This document shows, piece by piece, positions 44,829 through 53,537 of a stretch of 64,000 nt of DNA. Made by a program: the position numbers and the translations under genes. A model generated the notes under the pieces. That model was given only the letters and a program-made list of their open reading frames with translations, ran no database searches and was not told where the DNA came from. Position 1 is the first letter of the stretch. Every line of letters begins with the position of its first letter. Location of the stretch: positions 1 through 64,000 of the forward strand of contig CAJKXC010000009.1 of assembly GCA_905203765.1 (NCBI GenBank). Reading direction: 5' to 3'. This DNA comes from an uncultured Bacteroides sp. GTDB taxonomy: Bacteria > Bacteroidota > Bacteroidia > Bacteroidales > Bacteroidaceae.

Positions 44829-45302
44829 ATGAGTGTAAACTATTCCCTCGCTCTGATGAGCAGCAAGCCCGGTGACAAATCCGCCGCAAAGCTCTATTAT
44901 GCCAAGGCGCAAGCCACCGGCGAAGTAACCATGGACGAAATGGCGGAAGACATTGCCTACGCCACTTCCCTGACGGACGGCGACGTATTGAATGCCATCC
45001 GTGCCCTTATCCAGCAAATCAACAAGAACCTGTCGGCAGGCAAGATTGTCCGCCTCGAGAACTTCGGCAGCTTCCAGCTCCAGCTATCCAGCAAGGGAGC
45101 CAGGAACGAAAAAGAGTTTACCGCTGCCAACATCACGGCAGCCGGCATCCAGTTCCGCCCGGGAAAGCCGATTAAGGCGGCTACCCGTGCCGGAGACGGC
45201 GGACTTACCTTCAAGCGTGTGCCCAAGTTGGGTGAAGCTCCTCAAACCGGTGGCGACGGTTCCGGTTCGGACGGAGACTTGAATGAGAACCCGATGGGAT
45301 AG
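44829..45302 (+). CDS. HU-like DNA-binding protein
   Basis: 157 residues. HU/IHF fold with the long extension common in Bacteroidetes phages and mobile elements: DVLNAIRALIQQINKNLSAGKIVRLENFGSFQLQL, then a basic strand and FRPGKPIKAATRA. Pro-Gly-Ser-rich acidic tail. It probably compacts or bends phage DNA. Confidence 0.8.
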   Translation: MSVNYSLALMSSKPGDKSAAKLYYAKAQATGEVTMDEMAEDIAYATSLTDGDVLNAIRALIQQINKNLSAGKIVRLENFGSFQLQLSSKGARNEKEFTAANITAAGIQFRPGKPIKAATRAGDGGLTFKRVPKLGEAPQTGGDGSGSDGDLNENPMG

Positions 45303-45303
45303 G

Positions 45304-45391
45304 CTACCTATAGGTAGATCCCCCTCTACCTATAAGTAAACATCCCTCTACCTATAGGTAAACGTCCTGTTACCTATAGGTAGTTTCAAGT
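45304..45391. repeat. Four contiguous 22-bp repeats with CTACCTATAGGTAG palindrome
   Basis: Units start at 45304, 45326, 45348 and 45370. Unit 1 carries the perfect 14-bp palindrome ctacctataggtag; the others have one or two changes. Linker sequences differ slightly but keep the 22-bp period. Placed between the HU gene and the DUF4248 gene. Confidence 0.88.
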
Positions 45392-45436
45392 AATTTAGCA
45401 TGCGTAAAATCCCAAAGCAAAATCAATATACGAATT

Positions 45437-45646
45437 ATGAAAGCAATCTACATGAGCGACCTCGCTCAAGCCTACTTCCCGCGAAGTACGCCCCGCAGTG
45501 CCGGTATCCAGCTGCACCGATGGATAGAACTGAATACCGAACTGAAAACAGAACTCACCGCCCTGCACTTCAAGCCCCGGCAACGGGCGCTGACACCCAT
45601 GCAGCACGAAGCCATAATCCGGCATCTGGGAGAGCCGGGAGAATAA
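45437..45646 (+). CDS. DUF4248-type small phage protein
   Basis: 69 residues matching the DUF4248 pattern: LAQAYFPRSTPRSAGIQLHRWI and a C-terminal LTPMQHEAIIRHLGEPGE. These small helical proteins are common beside HU-like genes in Bacteroides mobile DNA. Role unknown; the RWI segment may be an HTH. Confidence 0.8.
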   Translation: MKAIYMSDLAQAYFPRSTPRSAGIQLHRWIELNTELKTELTALHFKPRQRALTPMQHEAIIRHLGEPGE

Positions 45647-45682
45647 AAAAATCCCCTCACTTTGAAAGGTGAGGGGATTTTT
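45647..45682. terminator. Bidirectional terminator
   Basis: aaaaatcccctcac pairs perfectly with gtgaggggattttt. It serves the DUF4248 gene on the plus strand and hicB on the minus strand. Confidence 0.93.
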
Positions 45683-45685
45683 CTG

Positions 45686-46090
45686 TCAGAGGGTGATGGA
45701 CAAGAGCTCGGCTCCCAGTTTATGCAATGCGGTTTCAAGTTTCGTCGCTTGTTCCGGCCGGGGTTTGCGCCCGCCGGACGCATAGTGCCACAGTTGTTTC
45801 TGGTTGATACCTGTTATGCGTTCCAGACCTGCTTTGGAAAAGATGCCCGAATAAAAGTCCAATAGCGACTTCACATCCATTTTAAAGCTGAGTTCATAGT
45901 CTCCCTGCAATTCTTCGGGGACTTCGCACCCCAGTTCTTTGCATTCTTCAATAAATACTCCGATAGCCGCAACCATATTGGTCTTGATTTCATCTACGGA
46001 GTTTCCGGTAGCAACTATGCCGTCTATACCGTCCAGGTAAGCGGAGTAGTTGTTTTCCGCTCTTTCAATAAAGGCTGTCAGTTCTTTCAT
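45686..46090 (-). CDS. hicB: HicB-family antitoxin
   Basis: 134 residues. N-terminal partial RNase-H-like fold (FIERAENNYSAYLDGIDGIVATGNSVDEI) typical of HicB, and a C-terminal HTH (FSKAGLERITGINQKQLWHYASGGRKP). It neutralises HicA and represses the pair. Orientation opposite to the late genes around it. Confidence 0.88.
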   Translation of the reverse strand: MKELTAFIERAENNYSAYLDGIDGIVATGNSVDEIKTNMVAAIGVFIEECKELGCEVPEELQGDYELSFKMDVKSLLDFYSGIFSKAGLERITGINQKQLWHYASGGRKPRPEQATKLETALHKLGAELLSITL

Positions 46091-46146
46091 TTCTGCTAAT
46101 ATTTGTTTTAGATTGATTTTTCAAGTGATCCGAAGGGATTACAGGG

Positions 46147-46341
46147 TTATTTAAGCCCTGCCTCCCTCAATATGGAACTTAACGTACCATCCTTCAAATC
46201 GTCGTTATCCTTTCCCGGAACTACTATCGGACGCCTTGCGCCCTCTTTATAGTAGATGTGATGATCGCCTTTGGTACGGATAAACCGCCATCCGTTTTCC
46301 TCCAGCAGTTCTATTACTTTTTTTACTTTCATGGTAGCCAT
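46147..46341 (-). CDS. hicA: HicA-family toxin
   Basis: 64 residues, double-stranded-RNA-binding fold with the catalytic His: ELLEENGWRFIRTKGDHHIYYKEG, then RPIVVPGKDNDDLKDGTLSSILREAGLK. It cleaves mRNA when not bound by HicB. First gene of the pair. actata and tatagt (46413-46432) in the upstream AT-rich stretch could be an operator. Confidence 0.9.
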   Translation of the reverse strand: MATMKVKKVIELLEENGWRFIRTKGDHHIYYKEGARRPIVVPGKDNDDLKDGTLSSILREAGLK

Positions 46342-46492
46342 CGCTTCAATCAGGTTTTAAGTTTATAATTTCTTTGTCACACATCTCAATTCATCATCAC
46401 ACTGCAAAGATAACTATATTTCTACTATTTACAATATAGTGATAACTTTTTTTCTACATTTTGGGATTTTTCTTTTGCTGTTACAAAAACTT

Positions 46493-46698
46493 TCACCATC
46501 TTTGCAATGCTCAAAGACCAAGAGAGCTTTTTAAATATGCAATTAGCAAAGAGGACTTTTTTGTGTCCATATATCAACAAAGATATTAGGCTGTCAAAAT
46601 TCCTGTTGCGATTCCTCTATGCTATGCGTATGAATTGTTCTCTTGGTCGAGTTAGGAAGATTGACAGCCTTTTTTATATCAAATAATTTCATCAACTA
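46493..46698 (+). promoter_or_regulatory. Structured leader C with attenuator
   Basis: Promoter-like catctttgcaatgc (46497-46510). S gaccaagaga (46516-46525, plus ctc at 46510-46512) pairs with S' tctcttggtc (46639-46648, plus gag at 46649-46651). The start region (46701-46710) repeats gaccaagaga exactly. A terminator stem aggctgtcaa/ttgacagcct (46588-46597 with 46661-46670), extended by tcct/agga, is followed by six T. S:S' pairing and the terminator stem cannot coexist. ggac-tttttt-gtgtcc (46553-46567) matches the U-loop hairpin of leader A. Confidence 0.6.
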
Positions 46699-47043
46699 AT
46701 GACCAAGAGAAGTGAAATTACCGACAGCATGAATAATAGTAGTGCTGCAAGTACGTCCATCAACGAAACTGGTATCTCCAATGCCTTCACCGGCAATCCT
46801 TACACCGACCTTGCCGTCTACGGCATCACCCTGCATGGTTGCACCATCCGCTACCTGCACAGTCCCAACCTTACGGGCAACACCATCACCGGGCGTTTCA
46901 ACCTGTCCGGGCGTGAAGAAACAGCCGGGGCCACCAGCTACGAATCCCTCATCCGGTTCGTGGTAGGCAAGTATATGGAGCATCGTGCCTATACGGCAGA
47001 GTGCCGCAGACGTAAGCGGATGTCCTTCATTACTGCTTCATAA
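46699..47043 (+). CDS. Cassette-encoded small protein, orphan family (third member)
   Basis: 114 residues. Shares TGNPYTDLAVYGITLHGCTI and NTITGRFNLSGREETAGATS with the proteins at 35896 and 37592, but N- and C-termini differ, so it is an older relative. It sits just before the terminase genes. Conserved Gly, Arg-Glu-Glu and a basic end; no known family. Confidence 0.68.
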   Translation: MTKRSEITDSMNNSSAASTSINETGISNAFTGNPYTDLAVYGITLHGCTIRYLHSPNLTGNTITGRFNLSGREETAGATSYESLIRFVVGKYMEHRAYTAECRRRKRMSFITAS

Positions 47044-47079
47044 GTTACGACCTTTGCCGCATACCATTATATGCGGCTT

Positions 47080-47277
47080 ATGAAGCAGGAAACATCACAC
47101 CCCCACGAAGATAAGGCGGACACTCCGCCGCTCACCCCGCAAGAAGCAGCGCGCTCCATGCTGGAAGAGCTTATGAAGAAAGCTGCCGGTGGCGACCTCA
47201 ACGCCATCGGCATGCTAAAGGAAACCATGCAGGAAGCCCGGTTGGAGAAACTGCGCAAAGAACTGTTCGGCGTATGA
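47080..47277 (+). CDS. Small phage protein ahead of terminase
   Basis: 65 residues from the ATG at 47080; the ATG at 47071 lies within the stem gccgcata/tatgcggc (47056-47077). Helical (PQEAARSMLEELMKKAAGGD; MLKETMQEARLEKLRKELFG). Overlaps the next start by 4 bp. Possibly a terminase accessory. Confidence 0.6.
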   Translation: MKQETSHPHEDKADTPPLTPQEAARSMLEELMKKAAGGDLNAIGMLKETMQEARLEKLRKELFGV

Positions 47278-47915
47278 CCAAGCTCGATACCCTTGATAAG
47301 ATACACCCGGACCTGATATCCGTATTCCTCACTACCGGGAAGTGCGACGGCATTCCCGCCGATGTGCAGCTATTCCTCAAGCAGCTGCAATGGGCTGCCG
47401 AAATATACGAATACGAACGCAACATCACCCGTGCCGCCAGGCAACTGCGCCAGCGCATCAATGCCCAGCAGCAGATCAATATCGACGAACGTACTTGCAA
47501 GGCGCGCATCTATGCAGCCATCAACTACTTCAACATCGACAACAACGTATCCATCAAGGTGTGGGAGAATAACTATGCCGACAAATACGAGGACCTGGCC
47601 AAACTCTGCGCGGCGGCCGGCGACTACAAAACACAGGGCAAATGCTACGCTGCTGCCCTGGAGTGCCGCCGCCGTGCTTCCGAGATTGCCGAAGCCGACC
47701 GCGACCTTGGCATCGTATTCCTTATCTCACCGGAACTCAGCCCTGAAGACCTTGGCTACAGCAAGGCATCGCTCAAAGAGATTGCAGCCAAGCACAACAA
47801 AGGTTTCTACCTCAATCTTATCGATAGCCTTCCCATCGAAAAAGTAGAGAAGAAACGCCTGCTGCGCGATGCAGATATCCAGGAAGCGGAATATGAAGAA
47901 CTTAATGAAGAATAG
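47274..47915 (+). CDS. Terminase small subunit, probable
   Basis: 213 residues, directly before the large subunit. Helical with a possible N-terminal HTH (LQWAAEIYEYERNITRAARQLRQR) and a central helical oligomerisation region. Recognition of the DNA packaging site is the expected role. Assignment by position and size. Confidence 0.65.
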   Translation: MTKLDTLDKIHPDLISVFLTTGKCDGIPADVQLFLKQLQWAAEIYEYERNITRAARQLRQRINAQQQINIDERTCKARIYAAINYFNIDNNVSIKVWENNYADKYEDLAKLCAAAGDYKTQGKCYAAALECRRRASEIAEADRDLGIVFLISPELSPEDLGYSKASLKEIAAKHNKGFYLNLIDSLPIEKVEKKRLLRDADIQEAEYEELNEE

Positions 47916-47916
47916 A

Positions 47917-49677
47917 ATGGAAACAGAAAACGCCTTCGACGCCACCACCAACTTTGAAAGTTACTACATGAACCAGATGCAGATCCTGGCAAATGTAATC
48001 GATGCCAACAACGTATTCGCCGAAGTAGCCCGTGCCGGTGGAAAGACAGAAGGTATCACCGGTCCCCGCATCATCCGCGTGGCCAACGATATGCCCGGAG
48101 AACTTTCCTTCCTGGTTCATAAGACATACGTCGCCCTCATGACGAACGTATGGCCTAACCTGCAGGCGTATTTCTCCAAGCAAGTAACGGTTGCCGGAAA
48201 GGTTCGCCCTATGCTTGAGTATGGCATTGATTATATCGTAGGCGAAGCGAAACTGCCGTCTCACTTCCGCCGTCCCCGGTATCCGATATCGTACCCCAAA
48301 CACAGCGTTGTATTCCGCGATGGGCATCACATCCAGCTCGTCAGTTCTGATCAGCCGGAATCCGTAGCAGGACGCTCTGCCGTGCACGCAATTATCGAGG
48401 AAATGAAGCACAACAAGGGAGAGAAGCTCAAGACTCGTCTATTCCCATCCCTGCGTGGTTCCAGTGCCGAAATACGTCGTTCGCCATATTACCAAGGCAT
48501 CACCGGCGTATCCGATACAGCCCGCGTGGACCTGGGAGAAGATGACTGGTTCGAAGAATATGAACGCCACATGGACCGGAAACTATTGGAAGAGATATCC
48601 ACAGTAGCGCTTCATGTGAACGCGGCTATCTATCAGAAGTACAGATTAATAAACTCGCAAAAGGAAACTACCAATCCCGTTGTGTTAGAGCGCATCCGAC
48701 TCGAAATCATCAAGCAAGACCGCATCATTGCCCTATGGAGTCCACGCCTGGCAGACATGCGCCGGAACGCCACTCTATACATCCGTGCCAGTTCTTTCTG
48801 CAACAAGGACATTCTTGGTCCCAAATTCTTCAAGACCCAGCTCGAAACCCTCGATATGGACGAGTTCCTCACTTCCATCTGTGCCATTCGCCACAAGGAA
48901 GTTATCAACAAGTTCTTTGCCAACTACAACAAAGAGAAGCACCAATTCTCCGACAGCTACATCTACGAATCCATCCTGCGGCTCGATCTCCGGGAGCACT
49001 TCATCCTGACCGCCCGCTACCTCAAGCACTACAACAAGCGCGATGAGCTTCTTGTAGGCTACGATCCCGGCCACTTTTCATCCCTGGTCGTTGCCCAGGA
49101 GAAAGACTACGGTCGCCAGCTCCGCGTATTGAAAGAGTTCTATTGTTGCTATCCGGATGAGCAGCCCGAACTTGCCCGCCAGTTCTACGAGTTCTTCGGC
49201 CCGGACTCCCTGAACAAACGCATCGTCCTATACCCTGACCGTGCCGGTAACAAACGCCGCGAGGAACTGGAACAAATCACCACTGACAGCCGTGCTCTGA
49301 AGCGTGAACTGGAAAGCTATGGCTTCGAGGTAGAGCTGATGAACGAAGGTCAGTCCACCATCTACTATTGGCAACAGTTCAAACTGCTGCTGCTTATCTT
49401 CGGCGGTCGTAGCAATGCCCTGCCCGAAGCTCTGATAGACGAAAACGAGTGCAAGAACCTTTGCAGTTCCATCATGTTGTCACCCCTGAAGAAAACAGAG
49501 GGACGCATCGAATTGGATAAAACTTCCGAAAAGAAAGTACCTCTAAAGAATCAGGCCGGCCTAACAACTCAGCTCCCCAGTGCTTTTATTTATCTGCTTT
49601 TCGGTCGATACGGAAACAAAGTACAAGGTGAATTATCATCAATGCCGGATAATTTACCCGATAACTTAGCAATATAG
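47917..49677 (+). CDS. Terminase large subunit
   Basis: 586 residues from the ATG at 47917, one base after the previous stop. The ATPase is marked by the Walker-A variant ARAGGKTEG (about 38-46) and the Walker-B VHAIIEEM (about 155). The RNase-H-like nuclease is marked by acidic residues in GYDPGHFSSLVV (about 381), LYPDRAGNKR (about 439) and DENECKN (about 508). It cuts the concatemer and drives packaging through the portal. Confidence 0.9.
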   Translation: METENAFDATTNFESYYMNQMQILANVIDANNVFAEVARAGGKTEGITGPRIIRVANDMPGELSFLVHKTYVALMTNVWPNLQAYFSKQVTVAGKVRPMLEYGIDYIVGEAKLPSHFRRPRYPISYPKHSVVFRDGHHIQLVSSDQPESVAGRSAVHAIIEEMKHNKGEKLKTRLFPSLRGSSAEIRRSPYYQGITGVSDTARVDLGEDDWFEEYERHMDRKLLEEISTVALHVNAAIYQKYRLINSQKETTNPVVLERIRLEIIKQDRIIALWSPRLADMRRNATLYIRASSFCNKDILGPKFFKTQLETLDMDEFLTSICAIRHKEVINKFFANYNKEKHQFSDSYIYESILRLDLREHFILTARYLKHYNKRDELLVGYDPGHFSSLVVAQEKDYGRQLRVLKEFYCCYPDEQPELARQFYEFFGPDSLNKRIVLYPDRAGNKRREELEQITTDSRALKRELESYGFEVELMNEGQSTIYYWQQFKLLLLIFGGRSNALPEALIDENECKNLCSSIMLSPLKKTEGRIELDKTSEKKVPLKNQAGLTTQLPSAFIYLLFGRYGNKVQGELSSMPDNLPDNLAI

Positions 49678-49931
49678 CAGTTACTTTTTACCCTAAAAAC
49701 ATTTTTGCACAGATATGATAATTATAACGTTTGACATGGAAAAGATAGACATTCTTTTGAAAGTTAGTCCCTTAGCATCCATAAAACAAAACTCTTATTT
49801 TTCGCATGGTTGCTATCTACACGCACCGCTGAGTATTGGCATTGCAAGGCAACCCCTCGGACTTCCTCGGAAATATGACAGTGCCCGTCCCACGTCCTTT
49901 ATCCCACAATGAAAACCTACTACTTTCGAAC

Positions 49932-50243
49932 ATGGAAATGACGATGACCGGTACTCAGGCAATGCAATGGGCGAAGGAGATATCAAAGCTGCCCGATGGC
50001 TACTTCACTATTGCTTTCTTCCCATGTTCAAGGCATAGAGGAGAGGCAGTGCCTGCATTGACTGTCAAAGAAAGATGTAAGTGGCGCACCCAGCTGCCGG
50101 AAGAACGCTTCAGTACCAGCAGCGACAACTTCTTCCTGTTCACGGATGCGGATGGAGAGCCGAAGATGTGCTATCGCATACTTATCCGGTACATGGGTTT
50201 CCCGCAAGATGGATTCAAACTGCATAAAATAGAATGGTTATGA
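49932..50243 (+). CDS. Small phage protein between terminase and portal
   Basis: 103 residues from the ATG at 49932; the frame is open back to 49836. GTQAMQWAKEISKLPDGYFTI, then LFTDADGEPKMCYRI and LIRYMGFPQDGFKLHKIEWL. Resembles small proteins common in Bacteroides phages at this place. ATGA overlap with the portal gene. 49678-49931 shows no convincing gene. Confidence 0.65.
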   Translation: MEMTMTGTQAMQWAKEISKLPDGYFTIAFFPCSRHRGEAVPALTVKERCKWRTQLPEERFSTSSDNFFLFTDADGEPKMCYRILIRYMGFPQDGFKLHKIEWL

Positions 50244-51712
50244 GCAACAGCCTTAAAATGATAGACAATTACGGTTGCTATCTTGATGACGAAAACATAA
50301 TATCGTTCCAAATTGGGGACAAACCATTGTCCTCGGTACTGGATCCGGATCCGATGTTCCCGGTACTTAACGACATCAACTACCCGGACACGCAATGGCA
50401 GAGCATCCGGGGATTCCAGGTGTGTAGTCGTGGCTTCAACAATCGCAAGTGCGAAGAGATTGCTTCGGACATCAAGAAGAACCGGCTGCTACCGCGCCTG
50501 ATAACCAAGCAGGCCAATATGCTATATGGGCATGGCCTTTCCGTGTATAAGTATAAGTTCAGCGACGGTAAGTTGCAGAAAGAATGGGTGGAGTGCCCGG
50601 ACGTCATGGGATGGTTGGAAAGCTGGAAAGAACGTGGGCTGGAGTCGGATCATAAAGAAGTGGCAAAATCCATCATAAAGAACTACTACTATTTCCGGGA
50701 TTTCTTTGTCAAGTGGCGATTTACGGTAGGAAAAGGTAGAGGAGCATTACCTGTGGCAGGCCTTGAGATAATGGAGAACAAGCATTGCCGGCTCGCAACC
50801 ACCAAGCAGGATGTGGCTACCGATGTGGTGTATTACAAGGACTTCCGGCACATAGCTGTAGGGCGTTGGGGATATGGTACTTCAACCTTCCGCATCTATC
50901 CTAAATTCAATCCTTCGGAAGTAAGCAGCTACAAGTACGCCGCCATATCCCATCATCGCGAGAAGTCTGTAGATGAGTTCTACGGTGTGAACGAAACCCA
51001 TGACGGTACGAAATCGTATATCAAGGGTTCCAACGACACTGCCGATTATATCAACTCGTTCCTTCGCAACTCCCTGGCTGCCAAGATTCATATCGTTATC
51101 CCCAACGCCTGGCTTGAATCCAAACGCATTCAAATCAACAAACTGTGTGTTGAGAATAAAAGCCGCAAAAAGAACAATGAGGAACTACTGAAGTATAATG
51201 ATATAGAAATTGGTACGGAATTCAAAGAATCCACTCTCATCAAATATCTACAGTCAGAGCTGCGCAAAATATCCCGCTATCTTTCCGGAGCAGACAACCA
51301 AGGAAAAGCCTATGCCACCATTAGTTTTAAAAACAGCCAAGGAGAGGAAGAGCGCTGGAAAATAGAAACCGTGGACCTGAAATACAAGGAATACATCGAC
51401 GCCTTGATATCCTACGATAAGCGTGCCGATGAAGTGCTGCTCTCCAGTGTAGGCCTTGACTCTTCCATATCCAGCGTCAGCAAGGACGGGGTAATATCGA
51501 AATCCGGTGCCGACGCCTACTACAACTACCTGATTTATATCATGTCGCTCACCTCGGAAGACGAAATCTGTTCTGAGCCATTTAATCTGGCCATGCAGAT
51601 AAATTTCCCCGATTTGTACAATCAGGGTTATCGCCTTGGCTTTTATCGGGAAGTCCCGGCACGCCAGGAAGATGTTTCACCAAAAGACAGACTTAATAAG
51701 CAACAATCATGA
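50240..51712 (+). CDS. Portal protein
   Basis: 490 residues from the ATG at 50240 (ATGA overlap). Size and helical character fit a phage portal: KQANMLYGHGLSVYKYKF near the N-terminus, a central beta part, the long stem region (EFKESTLIKYLQSELRKISRY) and the C-terminal crown. It forms the dodecameric ring through which DNA enters the head. The terminase-portal order supports it. Confidence 0.8.
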   Translation: MSNSLKMIDNYGCYLDDENIISFQIGDKPLSSVLDPDPMFPVLNDINYPDTQWQSIRGFQVCSRGFNNRKCEEIASDIKKNRLLPRLITKQANMLYGHGLSVYKYKFSDGKLQKEWVECPDVMGWLESWKERGLESDHKEVAKSIIKNYYYFRDFFVKWRFTVGKGRGALPVAGLEIMENKHCRLATTKQDVATDVVYYKDFRHIAVGRWGYGTSTFRIYPKFNPSEVSSYKYAAISHHREKSVDEFYGVNETHDGTKSYIKGSNDTADYINSFLRNSLAAKIHIVIPNAWLESKRIQINKLCVENKSRKKNNEELLKYNDIEIGTEFKESTLIKYLQSELRKISRYLSGADNQGKAYATISFKNSQGEEERWKIETVDLKYKEYIDALISYDKRADEVLLSSVGLDSSISSVSKDGVISKSGADAYYNYLIYIMSLTSEDEICSEPFNLAMQINFPDLYNQGYRLGFYREVPARQEDVSPKDRLNKQQS

Positions 51713-52566
51713 TGGTATTAAACGAACTATTCCCAACCGTAGCGGAGTTCCGCAAGTACGCTCCGTATTCCGAAAGCAATATCTCTTTCGATCAGCTCAA
51801 TTCATCGGCTATTTCTGCGAAAAAACAGATTGCCATCATACTCGGCAAAGAAACCTATGCAGAGGTAGTCAAGTTGACCGGAGAGTTGAAAGAGGCCTTG
51901 TGTATGGCAATGGCTAACCTCACGATGGCCAAGCAACTTATATTCGACGTCGTTTCCAAACGTAAGAACGATGTCGATATCTACAAGCATGAGCAAGAAA
52001 CCATGCGCCGCGCATTCATCGAAAACTATTTCACCGCAATGGATACTCTTATCCAGCTGTTGGATACCGAAGATAGTGTATCTCCCTGGAAAGATACCCG
52101 GTATAAAAAAATACTCGACGGGCTCCAAATCAAATCGGCGGAAGACTTCGATATTCTATACCCCATCGACCTGTCATACCTCTTTTTCTTCCGGACAATT
52201 CCACTTCAGAAAGAAGCCTTGGACGATGGCTTATCAGCATACTTCGAACGTGCCGAGAAGAAAGAGGATGTGCTGCGGATGCTCAAGCGCTGCCTTGCCA
52301 AGCAAACCATCGCAATTGCTCTACGCCGCTTTGACATGATTGAATTCCCGGCTACTATCCGAAGTTTATTCGACGAATCCAAGGCAAGCCGTTCGGGTAA
52401 AGACGAACAGGATCGTATGCTTTCAATCGCCTCTTCCCTGGCCGATGAAGTTAAACAAGACCTGGCAAACATCGACCTTCTGCTCACTACGGAAACCTCC
52501 GGTTCTGTCGATACCAATACATCCTTTAACCGTCCGGACGACATAATATTAGTAATGCCATGCTGA
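51709..52566 (+). CDS. Head-tail connector-type protein (DUF6712-like)
   Basis: 285 residues, ATGA overlap with the portal. The N-terminal half is helical (FPTVAEFRKYAPYSESNISFDQL) in the manner of connector proteins of gp6/HK97 type, and the C-terminal half continues helical with an acidic Ser/Thr tail. Name given from memory of similar Bacteroides phage genes; unverified. Confidence 0.6.
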   Translation: MMVLNELFPTVAEFRKYAPYSESNISFDQLNSSAISAKKQIAIILGKETYAEVVKLTGELKEALCMAMANLTMAKQLIFDVVSKRKNDVDIYKHEQETMRRAFIENYFTAMDTLIQLLDTEDSVSPWKDTRYKKILDGLQIKSAEDFDILYPIDLSYLFFFRTIPLQKEALDDGLSAYFERAEKKEDVLRMLKRCLAKQTIAIALRRFDMIEFPATIRSLFDESKASRSGKDEQDRMLSIASSLADEVKQDLANIDLLLTTETSGSVDTNTSFNRPDDIILVMPC

Positions 52567-53537
52567 GTCCACACATCGTTTTCATCGCCAAGGGTACCAT
52601 GTACAGTATTCCTAATTCATGGGAAGGCCTTGACCCCTACCTTTTCCAGTCGCTCATCCATGACCTTGACAGAATGGTCAAGGGGAAACTGTCTATTGCA
52701 GTGCTCCGTGCCAGGTATGTATGCCGCGTCATGGGATGGGACATCAAAAAGATAAAAGACTCCGACGGGTTAGCTAATCTTGCCTGGTTGGCCGAACAAG
52801 TAACTTTCCCATTTACGATCGTTTACCCGGACAACGATGCTGCCCTTCAGGAGCTGGATCCGGAAACCTACAAGCTGTGCAAGCGTATTCCGCCACATCG
52901 TCTTACAGGAGTCACCATCTCCAAGTATCTGAGTAAACTGGATTACAAATATGCCATCGACTCATGCTTCTGCAAACAGCTTGTACCGGCTATTCGCATC
53001 GATGATGATGAATTGTACCCGGCCTATAAGATTGATACCCATTTCAACCGGCTCACCAGCTCTCTCACAGCGCTGCAATTCATCGAAGCCCGTGCACTTA
53101 TCGGATGCCCGTTGGAGCAGCTTCCGCTATTGGCAGCTATCCTGTACCATCCGGGCAGATATTCTTCGGATGGTGCTCATGAGTTGGCATTGAAGTTTAA
53201 GCAGCTACCGCCCAATGAGCTGGCGGCCATCGCCTTCAATTTTCAGGCTTTCGTAAATTACCTATTCACCCGGACCGAATTCAAGTTGCTTACAGAGCAT
53301 GAGGGGACCAAAGTGTCTGCCATTTCCACCGGTGCCCTTGAGTCTCTGTACAACTTGAGTTCCGACGGGCTCGGAGATATCGATACGATCGAACGGATGA
53401 ACGTCATTCAATACCTCACCATTCTCCGGAAGAAACTCATCGAGACAGTCCACAGCCTTCATGCTGCCAAAATGGATAAAGTGGATATCGCGAAAGAAAC
53501 CAAATTACCTATGCACATTATAAATCAAATCTTATGA
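52560..53537 (+). CDS. Phage morphogenesis protein, unknown
   Basis: 325 residues. Start overlaps the previous stop. Mostly helical; FNRLTSSLTALQFIEARALI in the middle, KVDIAKETKLPMHIINQIL at the end. Probable tail-completion or tail-assembly chaperone by position only. Confidence 0.55.
   Translation: MLSPHIVFIAKGTMYSIPNSWEGLDPYLFQSLIHDLDRMVKGKLSIAVLRARYVCRVMGWDIKKIKDSDGLANLAWLAEQVTFPFTIVYPDNDAALQELDPETYKLCKRIPPHRLTGVTISKYLSKLDYKYAIDSCFCKQLVPAIRIDDDELYPAYKIDTHFNRLTSSLTALQFIEARALIGCPLEQLPLLAAILYHPGRYSSDGAHELALKFKQLPPNELAAIAFNFQAFVNYLFTRTEFKLLTEHEGTKVSAISTGALESLYNLSSDGLGDIDTIERMNVIQYLTILRKKLIETVHSLHAAKMDKVDIAKETKLPMHIINQIL

Noticed and set aside
45304..45391. CRISPR array
   Set aside because: Units are contiguous with a short 22-bp period and no unique spacers; no cas genes.
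49715..49912. 65-codon open frame after terminase
   Set aside because: No protein-like pattern, overlaps the upstream part of the next gene, and no convincing start signal.
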